From: Zhongshania aquimaris
GTDB taxonomy: Bacteria > Pseudomonadota > Gammaproteobacteria > Pseudomonadales > Spongiibacteraceae
Direction: 5' to 3'
Assembly: GCF_019312595.1 (NCBI RefSeq)
Contig: NZ_JAHWDQ010000006.1
Location: forward strand, 1-64,000
Length of the DNA stretch: 64,000 nucleotides
A model generated the notes under the pieces. It did not search any database. It saw only the letters and a list, made by a program, of their open reading frames with translations, and was not told the DNA's origin. Within the stretch, counting starts at the first letter, position 1. Every line of letters starts with the position of its first letter. Below, piece after piece: positions 34,889 through 44,267 of the stretch. A program made the position numbers and the translations under genes.

Positions 34889-36709
34889 ATGTCATACGAA
34901 CTCAATAATAAACTCGCCGCCAAACGGCCGGCACTAACTACCAGTGCCAATATCGATGCGGTCACTGCCAGTATTATTCGCGGCGCTATGGAGACGGTTT
35001 GTTTCGAAGCCGCAACCCATCTTGGGCGGGCGGCGTCTTCACCTATCATCAATCAGTCCAATGAGCGCAACGCCAGTATTATTGACGCCAACGGCCGACT
35101 TGCGTCTGGCTCCATTGGTACGCCACACCTCACCTTTGTTTCACAACTTACGGTGCGCTATGGCATAGAGCATTTTAAAAATTACGACTGGGGCCCAGGC
35201 GATGTTTTCCTCGGCAACGACCCCGACTACGGCGGCGGCCACCTCCCCGACTACAATGTCTATGCGCCGGTCTTCGACGAGAATGGCGAGCTCATTATGA
35301 TCCAGGCTCTGCAGGCTCACCAGGGTGACACCGGCGGCAAGGACCCGGGCGGATTCACCTTGGAAGCCACCGATATTTTCACCGAAGGCTTGGCAATCCC
35401 CTGTATAAAATTGGTACATCGCGGCGAAAAACGCCGTGACATTATTCATCTGTTAGAGCGCAATAATCGCTTCGCCTCCTTCGCTGGCGACCTCGCCGCC
35501 ATGATTAGCGGCGTGCAACTTGCGACTCGTCTGTTACAAGACATTATTAACAAATGGGGGGCTGATACGGTTAAAGCCGCCATCAACTACAATATTGACC
35601 ACACCGAACAACGCTTTCGCGAAGAGGTTAGCAAGTGGCCTGACGGCGTATATGAGGCGGATGTTTTTATTGACCACGACACCGTGGGCACCAAAGACAT
35701 AAAGGTTCATGTTGCCTGCAAAGTCGCCGGCGACCAGCTTACCGTAGACCTCACCGGCACCGATGACCGACCAGAATTAGTGGGTGTGTGGAATACCTTC
35801 GCCAATAGCCGCAGCTATGTCATGGTGCAACTCGCCGCCGCCGTTGACCCCAGTATTGTCAAAAACGAAGGCATGTTTCACGCCGTCGACATTATTGCTC
35901 CCGAAGGTACCATTGCCCATCCGCCACCAAATAAGCCTGCCGCGCTAGGTTCATTCCATCCCGCCTGCGAAATTACCGAGGCGGTTTGTATTGCTCTCTC
36001 TGCCGTTGTACCCGAGCGCAGCGCACCCCAGGTGTACAAAATCGGTATGCCAAACGCGGTTATCGGTTTTGATGAAATGGGTCAAATGTGGATGGACCAA
36101 GGGGTCGACTCTCGCTCTATGGATGTCTCTGCGGTGCAGGGCATCGACGGTTGGGGCTCCTGCCCTAACGCCCTTGGCAGCTTGCTGCTATCTCAGGCCG
36201 AAGACGCCGAAGCGCGCTTTCCCGTCATCAATATTAGTCGAGAAATGACCACCGACGCCGGCGGCGCCGGGCAATGGCGCGGCCAGCCCGGTAGCCTGAA
36301 TGTAAAGAAAGTATTAAAGCCCACCATGGCCATGGCCTGGATGGTGTCAGCCGCTCACCCAATGCAGGGCATCTGCGGTGGCGATCCCGCCAGCCCCTAT
36401 GAAAACCATTTTGAAGTGGGTACAGAGCGAGAATATAAAATCGAGCGCACAGTGCAGGCCCAACTTCCGGAGGGCGCAGTCATCGCCTATCAGCACGGCG
36501 GTGGCGCGGGCTTCGGCTCGGCACTGCTGCGCGACCCAAATATGGTGAAAGAAGATGTACTAGACGAATACGTCAGCGTCGACGCGGCAAAATCACGCTA
36601 CGGCGTGGTGCTTACCGGCTCGCTTGAAAATTACGATTTGCAGGTTGATACCACTGCAACAGAGACCTTACGAAAGCAAATGCAAGCACAGCGCGAAGGA
36701 GCGAAATAA
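34889..36709 (+). CDS. Hydantoinase B/oxoprolinase family protein
   Basis: A 606-residue HyuB-type subunit. VTASIIRGAMETVCFEAATH near the start and NDPDYGGGHLPDYNVYAPVF (about residues 110-130) with the AHQGDTGGKDPGG region match the metal- and substrate-binding core. The C-terminal GGAGQWRGQPG and HGGGAGFG are typical. HyuB works with HyuA in ATP-dependent opening of cyclic amides or, in acetone and acetophenone carboxylases, in carboxylation of a phosphorylated enolate. In this island a ketone carboxylase role is attractive but no gamma subunit is seen. HyuA follows after 1 nt. Confidence 0.88.
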   Translation: MSYELNNKLAAKRPALTTSANIDAVTASIIRGAMETVCFEAATHLGRAASSPIINQSNERNASIIDANGRLASGSIGTPHLTFVSQLTVRYGIEHFKNYDWGPGDVFLGNDPDYGGGHLPDYNVYAPVFDENGELIMIQALQAHQGDTGGKDPGGFTLEATDIFTEGLAIPCIKLVHRGEKRRDIIHLLERNNRFASFAGDLAAMISGVQLATRLLQDIINKWGADTVKAAINYNIDHTEQRFREEVSKWPDGVYEADVFIDHDTVGTKDIKVHVACKVAGDQLTVDLTGTDDRPELVGVWNTFANSRSYVMVQLAAAVDPSIVKNEGMFHAVDIIAPEGTIAHPPPNKPAALGSFHPACEITEAVCIALSAVVPERSAPQVYKIGMPNAVIGFDEMGQMWMDQGVDSRSMDVSAVQGIDGWGSCPNALGSLLLSQAEDAEARFPVINISREMTTDAGGAGQWRGQPGSLNVKKVLKPTMAMAWMVSAAHPMQGICGGDPASPYENHFEVGTEREYKIERTVQAQLPEGAVIAYQHGGGAGFGSALLRDPNMVKEDVLDEYVSVDAAKSRYGVVLTGSLENYDLQVDTTATETLRKQMQAQREGAK

Positions 36710-36710
36710 T

Positions 36711-38783
36711 ATGAACTATCGCGTTGGGATTGATATTGGCGGCACCTTCACCGACTTTGCGCTGCTTAAAGGCGACGAAGTCATTCTCCACAAAAACCTC
36801 AGCACCCCTGAAGACCGTTCGCTGGGTGTTATGCAGGGCTTAGGCATTCTCGCCGAAAAGGAAGGCTTATCACTGGCCGAGTTTTTAAAACAGTGCGACG
36901 CCATTGTTCACGGCACCACCATCGCCGACAACACCTTAATTGAAATGAACGGCGCCATTACCGGCCTGATAACCACCGAAGGTTTTCGAGATGAAGTGGA
37001 GTACCGCCGCGGCTTTAAGGAAGATATTTGGGATCTGCGCTTAGCACCACCGGCCCAAATTGTGCAGCGCCGCCGTCGCATGACCGTGCCTGAGCGCACT
37101 CTGTTCGACGGCTCGGTATATAAAGAACTCGATGAAGATGCAGTGCGCGCCTGCTGTCTGCGCCTGAAAAAACAAAACGTTGAGTCAGTGGCGATCTCGC
37201 TCATTTTCTCCTTTATCAATCCCGCCCACGAAAAGCGTGTCGCGGAGATTGTCGCGGAAGAAATGCCCGGCGTGCATATTTCGGTATCACATGAAGTCCT
37301 GCCGCGCTCGCCGGAATACGACCGCACCAGCACCACCGTGGTCAACGCCTATGTGGCGCCCCGCGTTACCTCGTATTTAAATAGCTTGGTAAGCCGCTTA
37401 GAAAAGGCCGGCTATGACCGCCAGCTGATGGTGATGCAGGCCAGCGGCGGCGTCATGACCAAAGAGTATATTAAAGGCTCACCGATTCGGGTCTTGGCAT
37501 CTGGCCCGGCGGGCGGCGTCATTGGCTCCGCCCATGTCGGCTCGGCAAAAGGCTATCCCAATCTACTGTGCGTCGATATGGGCGGCACGTCCTACGACAT
37601 GTCCATGGTACTGAATGGCGACGCCCCCGCCGTCGCCGGCTGGAATATGCACCATCGCAACCTGGTCGGCGTGCCCATGGTTCAGGTTGAAACCCTGGGC
37701 GCTGGCGGCGGCTCAATCTGTCACGTCGCCAATGGCGAACTTCGCGTTGGCCCCGCCTCTGCCGGCTCTGACCCCGGCCCTATTTGCTATGGTCGCGGCG
37801 GCTCGCAGCCAACAGTGACTGACGCATTGCTTATGCTTGGCATTTTATCGACTGATGCAGGCTTTGCTGGCGGCAGCTTTAGTCTAAGTGACGACGGTGT
37901 AGAAACGGCCTTCGCCGCAATTGGCGAAGCCATGCAGTACAGCGCGGAAGACGCCGCCTTTGATTGCTGGCGAATGGTCAACGCCAATATGATTCAAGCG
38001 GTTCGCCGTACAACAGCTGGCAAGGGCATAGATCCCAAAGACATGGTCATGCTCGCCTACGGCGGCAACGGACCGGCATTTGCGGCGGTGCACGCCGAGG
38101 CACTGGGCATTCGCAAAGTGCTAGTACCTAAAGCCTCGCCGACTTTCTCGGCGCTGGGCACCTTGGTCGCCAAACCCAGCATAGACGAAGAGCGCTCGTT
38201 TATATGTCCAGCCGAAAGCCCGAATTTAGAACGCTTGAGCGCGCTGTGGCAGGAGCTTGAAGTACGTGCGGCGCACTACTTCAAGGAAGCCGGCTTCCCC
38301 GATCAGGTCATCGAGCGCAGCTACCAAATTAATATGCGCTATCGCGGCCAAAACTGGGCGCTTAATTTTAATATGCACACCAGCGTCGGCGGCAATGATC
38401 TGTCTTTTGTCGACGACAACTTCGGCACCCGCGCCATTGCCGCGTTCAACGCGCGGCACATGGAGGAGTACGGTCACATTCGCGAAGCGGAACTACCAGA
38501 AATTATTGGCGTACGCTTAACGAGTTCGGTAGATACACCGTCACCGGTCATCAAGTCTGGCTACCTTGCACGCAGCGAAGCAGCGACGCCAAGATCACAT
38601 CGACGCGCGAATTTAGGTGAGGGATTTAAGGAAACACCTGTCTATGCAGGCGTGGACTTGCAGGCGGGGAATTCACTCGACGGACCGGCCATTATTCAAG
38701 AGACCTTTACCACTATCGTGGTGTATCCGGGGTGGCGAGCAGTGGTGGATGATGCGGGAGATTATGAGTTGCTGCGGAGCTAA
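36711..38783 (+). CDS. Hydantoinase A/oxoprolinase family protein
   Basis: A 690-residue ATPase subunit starting MNYRVGIDIGGTFTDFALL, the ASKHA phosphate-1 motif; the ATG at 36711 has GAAGGAG upstream and any earlier start would overlap HyuB. HGTTIADNTLIE, LASGPAGGVIGSAH and LCVDMGGTSYDMSM (about residue 285) complete the ATP site. GAGGGSI and GNGPAFAAVHAEALGI lead into the C-terminal domain. It forms a heteromer with the upstream HyuB. Which compound is carboxylated or hydrolysed is unknown. Confidence 0.9.
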   Translation: MNYRVGIDIGGTFTDFALLKGDEVILHKNLSTPEDRSLGVMQGLGILAEKEGLSLAEFLKQCDAIVHGTTIADNTLIEMNGAITGLITTEGFRDEVEYRRGFKEDIWDLRLAPPAQIVQRRRRMTVPERTLFDGSVYKELDEDAVRACCLRLKKQNVESVAISLIFSFINPAHEKRVAEIVAEEMPGVHISVSHEVLPRSPEYDRTSTTVVNAYVAPRVTSYLNSLVSRLEKAGYDRQLMVMQASGGVMTKEYIKGSPIRVLASGPAGGVIGSAHVGSAKGYPNLLCVDMGGTSYDMSMVLNGDAPAVAGWNMHHRNLVGVPMVQVETLGAGGGSICHVANGELRVGPASAGSDPGPICYGRGGSQPTVTDALLMLGILSTDAGFAGGSFSLSDDGVETAFAAIGEAMQYSAEDAAFDCWRMVNANMIQAVRRTTAGKGIDPKDMVMLAYGGNGPAFAAVHAEALGIRKVLVPKASPTFSALGTLVAKPSIDEERSFICPAESPNLERLSALWQELEVRAAHYFKEAGFPDQVIERSYQINMRYRGQNWALNFNMHTSVGGNDLSFVDDNFGTRAIAAFNARHMEEYGHIREAELPEIIGVRLTSSVDTPSPVIKSGYLARSEAATPRSHRRANLGEGFKETPVYAGVDLQAGNSLDGPAIIQETFTTIVVYPGWRAVVDDAGDYELLRS

Positions 38784-39354
38784 ATTAGATACTGCGAGTG
38801 CTGGGGGAGACGCTTGCTGGGAGTCGGTAGATGCAAAAGCCGGAACCCAGCATCCAGCGTAATAGTGGCCTGCTCCCTCGAACAGAACGGAGGAAATATA
38901 TTGAAAGCCTTGCAGGAAAAAACCGTCTTCCCAGAGGCGAAAACCAGCACTATATCCATATACAATTTTTTCGGAAATGAATTAAGGTCTAACTTTTCAC
39001 TAATGCTTGCGTTTTAAGCTAACCTAGAGAAATTGTGTCAGACCCGAATATCACTTAGTTAAAATCTTTGTCAGAATCGAAGTTCCGCCCCCCTTTGAGC
39101 TCACCAAGCATCGCAGAAATCCAATGGGAAAGCTCTTAGCGTCGGCTGTTTGAGGCGCAGCCGAGTTCCGACGCGTTTTCCCATTGGATTTTGAGAAGCA
39201 CAGGGTAGCCGAAGGCCGAGTGACTGGGGGCGAACTTTCTTGCCTACTTCTTTCTTTCGTCAGAAAGAAGTAGGTCGCCCAGCAAGGCGAAATAGGGGCC
39301 TACAACAAAACCCCAAACCCGACGAAGTCGCAAATAAGAGCCTGACCAAACTCT
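38784..39354. repeat. Intergenic patch with large dispersed-repeat hairpins
   Basis: No gene is supported in 571 bp. Two strong inverted repeats lie here. AAATCCAATGGGAAA (39117-39131) pairs perfectly with TTTCCCATTGGATTT (39177-39191), with a smaller CGTCGG/CCGACG pair nested inside. CCTACTTCTTTCT (39243-39255) pairs perfectly with AGAAAGAAGTAGG (39262-39274) over a 6-nt loop. The latter resembles the repeated 'TTTCTTTCGTCAGAAAGAAG' class of interspersed elements found between genes in many proteobacteria. A shorter GCTGGG/CCCAGC pair lies near 38815-38855. Confidence 0.65.
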
Positions 39355-40410
39355 TTAATTAAGATACTGCCGCCGATACTGTTTCGGCGTCACCCCCGTC
39401 CAGCGCTTAAACGCTCTGCCAAAACTGGACTGCTCTGAGTAGCCGAGATTAGCTGCCACGTCATCCAGAGAAAATTGATCTTGTTTTAAATAGGACTGTG
39501 CCAGCGACATGCGCTGCTCTTCCAGTAATTCAGAAAAACTCAAACCCGCTTCACTCAAACGCGATTGCAAGGTGCGCACCGACGTACCCAGCTTCTCTGC
39601 ACAGCGCTCAATTGAGCAGCCACCCGATGCCAGCGAGCTGCGAATATAATCCTGCACACGATCGAGATCACTGTGTCGCGACGCCGCTTTGACTCGATCT
39701 AAATAGCCACCCAATAAGCGAAATAACAGCCGACTCGACGTCGCAATGGGTTGGTCCAGATAGGCAGCTGGAAAAGCGATAGCGTTTTCCGTTGCGGTAT
39801 TGTGGAAACGACATCCCAGCTGACGTTCCAGCTCCTGAATATCGCGGTTACGCGCATCAACCCCTAAATTGACGTAGTTGGGCTGAAAGCCCTTGCCACC
39901 GATTTGCCGCAGCAATTTTATATTCAGCATCGCGGCCTGGTAGTTGGCCTGACTGTTTTTGCCTAAATCAGTACGCACACACCAGCGCAGTTCAGCGGTC
40001 TGACTGCCCTCCACCAGCTCGATAACCGTCGCGGGAGAGTGGGTAACGGGAATGTAATTGATAAAGCTCTGCAAGGCTTCGCGCATGGTCGACGCCGCCC
40101 GACATAGCGCCGTGACACAGCCGTAAATATCCGGCTCTTGTTGGCGAGCTAACTGCAAACCAAACAGCGGATCGTTCAGGCTGGTACTGCAGTATTCCAG
40201 CATGTCGACCATCGACTTGCAGTCGATATAGTGGTCGGGATCGCGAACAAAACGCGGGTCTATTTCGTGCCGTTCAAGAATGGCGCGGGGATCGGCACCC
40301 AAGCTGCGCACCAAGGGTGCGAACCCAGTCAAGTTTGCCACCCGCATTTGGCGTTCGCTGGGCATAGACTCTAGCGGGCCGTCTAAACTGTAAAAATTAT
40401 TATCACCCAT
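39355..40410 (-). CDS. AraC-family transcriptional regulator
   Basis: A 351-residue regulator from the ATG at 40410 (AGGAG 8 nt upstream; the longer upstream frame is rejected). The N-terminal 200 residues are the Arabinose_bd/OruR-type ligand domain found in OruR and MmsR-like regulators. The C-terminal double HTH includes IERCAEKLGTSVRTLQSRL and LDDVAANLGYSEQSSFGRAF with WTGVTPKQYRR. It is divergent from the crotonase/CoA-transferase genes and is a likely activator of them. Confidence 0.88.
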   Translation of the reverse strand: MGDNNFYSLDGPLESMPSERQMRVANLTGFAPLVRSLGADPRAILERHEIDPRFVRDPDHYIDCKSMVDMLEYCSTSLNDPLFGLQLARQQEPDIYGCVTALCRAASTMREALQSFINYIPVTHSPATVIELVEGSQTAELRWCVRTDLGKNSQANYQAAMLNIKLLRQIGGKGFQPNYVNLGVDARNRDIQELERQLGCRFHNTATENAIAFPAAYLDQPIATSSRLLFRLLGGYLDRVKAASRHSDLDRVQDYIRSSLASGGCSIERCAEKLGTSVRTLQSRLSEAGLSFSELLEEQRMSLAQSYLKQDQFSLDDVAANLGYSEQSSFGRAFKRWTGVTPKQYRRQYLN

Positions 40411-40479
40411 ATCGGGTACTCCTATTGTGGAGGTCGCCTTTGCATCAACTGTACAGCCTACCACATCTACTGTCGCGAA

Positions 40480-40508
40480 TTAAGCAACACTGGTGTGGAA
40501 TATATACT
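40480..40508 (+). promoter_or_regulatory. Promoter with operator across -35/spacer, crotonase operon
   Basis: TTAAGC (40480-40485), a 17-nt spacer and TATACT (40503-40508) form a promoter toward 40616. The 15-bp motif copy AGCAACACTGGTGTG (40483-40497) overlaps the -35 and spacer; 11 of 15 bases match the best copy. Confidence 0.5.
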
Positions 40509-40615
40509 ACACTGCCAACTCGATTTTGCGCTGCGTAAGACCAGCTAATCGTCAAGTCCGCACAGAACCTTAAGCAATTGATTTTAAAAATAATACTGAG
40601 CATTCCGGAGTTACT

Positions 40616-41587
40616 ATGATCGATATTGAAGAGTTGAAAGCCGAGGCAAGAAAGTTAATTCGCTATGAAAAAGATGAAGAGAATAAAATTGCCTACCTGA
40701 CTTTTAACCGCCCGGAAGCACTAAATGCGACCACCGTGGGCATGCGTCAGGTGTACGCAGAACTGGTCTTTAAAGCCAATGTTGACGATGACGTTAAAGT
40801 ACTGGTTATCCGCGGTGAAGGCGAACATTTGGGCAGCGGCGGCGATCTTGGCGAACAAGCTGGCATGTTCTCTGACGATGGCGAAGACATGTCACTTCTG
40901 CATGAATTCGGCATCAATGACCCCAGCGTAAAATACCCGCCAAAAGGGTCTTACCGCTTTTTGCACAGCATGACCGATCACTACGCCAAAACCGCGGCCG
41001 GCAACCGGCCACTGCAGGATTTTAAGAAAGTCAGCATCGTTGAAGCCAAAGGCTATTGCTACGGCTGGCACTTCTATCAAGCCGCCGACGCCGACCTGGT
41101 TGTTTCTTCAGACGAAGCCCTGTTTGGTCATCCGGCCTTTCGCTATGCGGGCTGGGGGCCAAGAATGTGGACCTGGGTCGAAACCATTGGCCTGCGCAAG
41201 TTTTCAGAAATGCTATTCACCGGTCGCCCCTTCACCGCCGATGAAATGGACAAATGCCAATTTATAAACAGCGTTGTTCCCCTTGAAAAGCTCGAAGCCG
41301 AAACCCTGAAATACGCGATGGCCTGCTCGCGCAGCAGACCGACCGATGTGGTTCAGGTACAAAAGACCTTTTTAGAAATGTACAAACAGTATCGCGGCGA
41401 ATACATGGGCAGCCTGATGACCGGATTTGTCGAGGGCATGCTGCCAATGATGACCAACGACCGCAACCCTCAAGCGGGCGTCGGCGACGACACCTTCAAC
41501 AAGGGCTTAAATAATGTCGTGAAAGATATTGATATGTCCTACCCACCAGAATGGCGGATGGGACGCTCGAATCGCAAGAAACCCTAA
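40616..41587 (+). CDS. Enoyl-CoA hydratase/isomerase (crotonase) family protein
   Basis: A 323-residue crotonase-fold protein, longer than the usual 260 because of an insert near residues 85-130. GSGGDLGEQ and AKGYCYGWHF form the oxyanion hole. The stretch where crotonases have their first catalytic Glu reads FGHPAFRYAG, with Ala instead, and no clear second Glu is seen. That argues against simple hydration and leaves C-C hydrolysis, isomerisation or decarboxylation. The start follows CCGGAG. It is first in an operon with two CoA-transferase genes. Confidence 0.82.
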   Translation: MIDIEELKAEARKLIRYEKDEENKIAYLTFNRPEALNATTVGMRQVYAELVFKANVDDDVKVLVIRGEGEHLGSGGDLGEQAGMFSDDGEDMSLLHEFGINDPSVKYPPKGSYRFLHSMTDHYAKTAAGNRPLQDFKKVSIVEAKGYCYGWHFYQAADADLVVSSDEALFGHPAFRYAGWGPRMWTWVETIGLRKFSEMLFTGRPFTADEMDKCQFINSVVPLEKLEAETLKYAMACSRSRPTDVVQVQKTFLEMYKQYRGEYMGSLMTGFVEGMLPMMTNDRNPQAGVGDDTFNKGLNNVVKDIDMSYPPEWRMGRSNRKKP

Positions 41588-41606
41588 GCTGGCAGTGTGC
41601 CAGCTT
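41586..41606. terminator. Hairpin after crotonase gene
   Basis: AAGCTGGCA-GTG-TGCCAGCTT is a perfect 9-bp stem that begins at the crotonase stop codon. No T-run follows, so it may be a partial terminator or RNA-stability element within the operon. Confidence 0.55.
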
Positions 41607-41650
41607 TACTACATTTGCACTCCCGTCTACGCATACTGGATTGACGATTT

Positions 41651-42832
41651 ATGTCGGCGTTAAACGAAGTAACTATTCTTGAATTATCTGAACGTGTTTC
41701 AGGTGAATACTGCGGAAAACTCCTGGCCGAGTTTGGCGCAACTGTGATCAAAGTCGAAAAGACCGGTACCGGCAGCCCCACCCGCCGCATGGGACCGTTT
41801 GGCAAAGACACATCAGGGCCGGAAAACAGCGGCCTGTTTGCTTACTTAAATGCAGGCAAGCAATCTGTTGAGCTGAATTTAGACAGCGCGTCGGACCACG
41901 CCACACTGCTCGAGCTACTCAAAACCGTTGACGTCCTTATCGACGATCACGGCGCAAAGTGGCTGCGCCAATACGACCTTGCACCAGACAGCATTGCCGA
42001 GCGCTTCCCAGGCTTAGTGTTTTGCGCCATCACCGCCTATGGATTAGACGCCGATGACGATCGCCAATACGCAGAGGATTTAAACGTCTTTCACAGCAGC
42101 GGCCTCGGCTATCACACGCCCAGCGGCGCCGCTGACGATCTACCGCCACTCAAAGGCGCCGGACGCTTTTTGCCCAGCTATGAAGCCGGTTTAGATGCCG
42201 CCCTTTGCATCAGCGCTACTCTCTATGAGCGTCGCAGCTCCGGCCTGGGGCAGCTCATCGAAATCTCTGCCCAGGAGGTACTGGCATCGCGGGTTGACTA
42301 CGTACTGGGCCAAATGATCGCCGGCGACATGGACGTAAGTCCCAGTCGTCACACCTTCGACCTTGGCGGGCCAGCAGGTATTTTCCCCTGCGCCGACGGC
42401 TTCGCTTATCTGTGGATGTCTGCCCCGCCGCACTGGGACGCCCTGCGCCAACTGCTCGACAATCCCGCGTGGATGAATAGCTTTCCCGAACGCTGGATGG
42501 AGCTGGACTGCACGGCAGAACGGGTCGCCGAATGCCGCAAACATATCACCCAGTGGCTTAGCACAAAGCAAAAACACCAAGTTGCCGAACAAGCCCAGCA
42601 ACTCGGCTTAACCCTGGTTGCGGTCAACAATGCCGGCGACCTACTCGCCTCGCCGCAATATCAATTCCGCGACTATTTTTCTGAGATAGAGCACCCGGTA
42701 CTGGGTAAATTCCATATCCCAACGTCGCCCTATCGCCTGTCGGCAACGCCGATAAAAACCAATGTTGCGCCCCTGCTAGGACAGCACCAGTATTCCATGC
42801 CGAACGCAGCGCAATTCGGAGAGCCACAATGA
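41651..42832 (+). CDS. CaiB/BaiF CoA-transferase family III, probable non-catalytic partner
   Basis: A 393-residue class III CoA-transferase-fold protein: VTILELSERVSGEYCGKLLAEFGATVIKVE is cut here to its motif, EFGATVIKVE, near residue 30. The segment that holds the catalytic Asp in family members (four residues before a conserved Gly) reads PSYEAGLDAAL, with Ser at that place and Glu two residues later. The adjacent CoA-transferase keeps Asp. The two genes overlap by 4 nt, so a heteromer with one active subunit is likely. The protein may help bind acceptor or donor acid. Confidence 0.85.
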   Translation: MSALNEVTILELSERVSGEYCGKLLAEFGATVIKVEKTGTGSPTRRMGPFGKDTSGPENSGLFAYLNAGKQSVELNLDSASDHATLLELLKTVDVLIDDHGAKWLRQYDLAPDSIAERFPGLVFCAITAYGLDADDDRQYAEDLNVFHSSGLGYHTPSGAADDLPPLKGAGRFLPSYEAGLDAALCISATLYERRSSGLGQLIEISAQEVLASRVDYVLGQMIAGDMDVSPSRHTFDLGGPAGIFPCADGFAYLWMSAPPHWDALRQLLDNPAWMNSFPERWMELDCTAERVAECRKHITQWLSTKQKHQVAEQAQQLGLTLVAVNNAGDLLASPQYQFRDYFSEIEHPVLGKFHIPTSPYRLSATPIKTNVAPLLGQHQYSMPNAAQFGEPQ

Positions 42833-44043
42833 CAGATCAGCAAAAACGCGGCGGCCCGCTTGCCGGGGTGCGAGTTGTCGAACTCACCAAGGTCTGGGCT
42901 GGCCCCTATGCTGGAAAACTCCTTGCCTTTTTAGGGGCTGAGGTTATCCGTATAGAGAGTGAAGGCTCACTCGATGTCACCCGCACTTACGGCGTGAAAG
43001 ACATCAACAAAGCGCCGGGGTTTCAGGCGGTAAACCCGCAAAAGCTCAGCGTGCAAATTAATATGAAATCTGATGAGGGCATCGCCCTATTACTCGAGCT
43101 AGTCAAAGAGTCGGATATCTTGATAGAAAACCTGCGACCCGGTGCGGTAGACAGGCTCGGACTAGGCTATGAACAGGTCAAAAAGCACTGCCCTAATATC
43201 ATTTACACATCGATGGGTATGTACGGCGCAGAGGGGCCACTTAGCTACCAAACGGGATACGCTCCCTGCTTTGCCGCACTTGGCGGTTTAAGCGCACTGT
43301 CAGGCTATGAAGGTGCGGCGCCCGCCGGTGTCAATATCCGCTACGCAGACTCTACCTTCGGCGCCGCGGCCGCACTGGCTAGCGTGGCGGCATTAAATCA
43401 TCGCAGCAAAACCGGCGAAGGTCAGTTTATCGACGTCTCGGCAGTTGAAAGCATGACCAGCATGATCGGCGACGCGGTAATGGATTTCAGCCTGAATGGC
43501 GCGGTTAGGCAGTGTGATGGAAATCGCCACGAAGATATGGCACCCCACGGCGTATACCCCTGTCGCGACGGTGAATGGATTTGTATCGCCGTTAGCGACG
43601 ATCAAGCTTGGCAGCGTTTTGCCCCGGCCTTGAATCTAGCAGGCGGCGCGGGCGCGCTAGCCGGTCGCTTTGACACTTTTGCCAGCAGAAAAGCTGAGGA
43701 GTCCGAACTCGACGACATCATCGCCAACTGGACTGCCTCACACGATGCCTCCGAACTTGCCGCGACACTGCAAGGACTCGGTATCGCCGCGAGCAAAAGC
43801 TTCAGTTCGGTCGATTTAATCTCCGACCACCACCTTTGGGCCCGCGGATTTTACGCCGACGTGGAAGACAGCGAGGGCCAAAGCCGCCCGATAGTCGGCC
43901 CGAGCTGGAAAATGTCCCGAGGCGCGACCATCAACAAGGCGGCCCCCAAACTTGGCGAGCACAATAAATATGTTTTTGGTGAATTGCTGAGGCTGTCTGA
44001 TGAAGAGCAAGAACGGCTTCATACGGCGGGTGTAACGCGCTAA
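42829..44043 (+). CDS. CaiB/BaiF CoA-transferase family III, catalytic subunit
   Basis: A 404-residue class III CoA-transferase. VVELTKVWAGPYAGKLLAFL and LGAEVIRIE open the fold; NPQKLSVQINMKS follows. YADSTFGAAAALASVAAL holds the Asp that forms the aspartyl-CoA anhydride/thioester, and HRSKTGEGQFIDVS follows as usual. It would move CoA from a donor such as succinyl-CoA to a pathway acid without ATP. It overlaps its upstream paralog by 4 nt. Confidence 0.88.
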   Translation: MTDQQKRGGPLAGVRVVELTKVWAGPYAGKLLAFLGAEVIRIESEGSLDVTRTYGVKDINKAPGFQAVNPQKLSVQINMKSDEGIALLLELVKESDILIENLRPGAVDRLGLGYEQVKKHCPNIIYTSMGMYGAEGPLSYQTGYAPCFAALGGLSALSGYEGAAPAGVNIRYADSTFGAAAALASVAALNHRSKTGEGQFIDVSAVESMTSMIGDAVMDFSLNGAVRQCDGNRHEDMAPHGVYPCRDGEWICIAVSDDQAWQRFAPALNLAGGAGALAGRFDTFASRKAEESELDDIIANWTASHDASELAATLQGLGIAASKSFSSVDLISDHHLWARGFYADVEDSEGQSRPIVGPSWKMSRGATINKAAPKLGEHNKYVFGELLRLSDEEQERLHTAGVTR

Positions 44044-44113
44044 AACGACGCCTGGAAGAGAAAATCCACAGGATAATCGCGATATTAAATTACTGTCATG
44101 CGATTGACCCCAA

Positions 44114-44143
44114 TTGACGTCACACAACAGTGTTGACTACAAT
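44114..44143 (+). promoter_or_regulatory. Promoter with operator filling spacer, PQQ dehydrogenase
   Basis: TTGACG (44114-44119), an 18-nt spacer and TACAAT (44138-44143) form a good sigma70 promoter. The 15-bp motif copy CACAACAGTGTTGAC (44123-44137) lies wholly within the spacer and ends at the -10. Confidence 0.65.
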
Positions 44144-44267
44144 CAAAGGCTCTAATTTAAATAATATTTCTCAGCGCCGCATTTTAATTCTTTTAAACGC
44201 CATTACCGGTGGCCAGGATAAGCAAGATGATTTGGCGCGACTGTCTTCAACAAAAAAAAAAGAAGCT

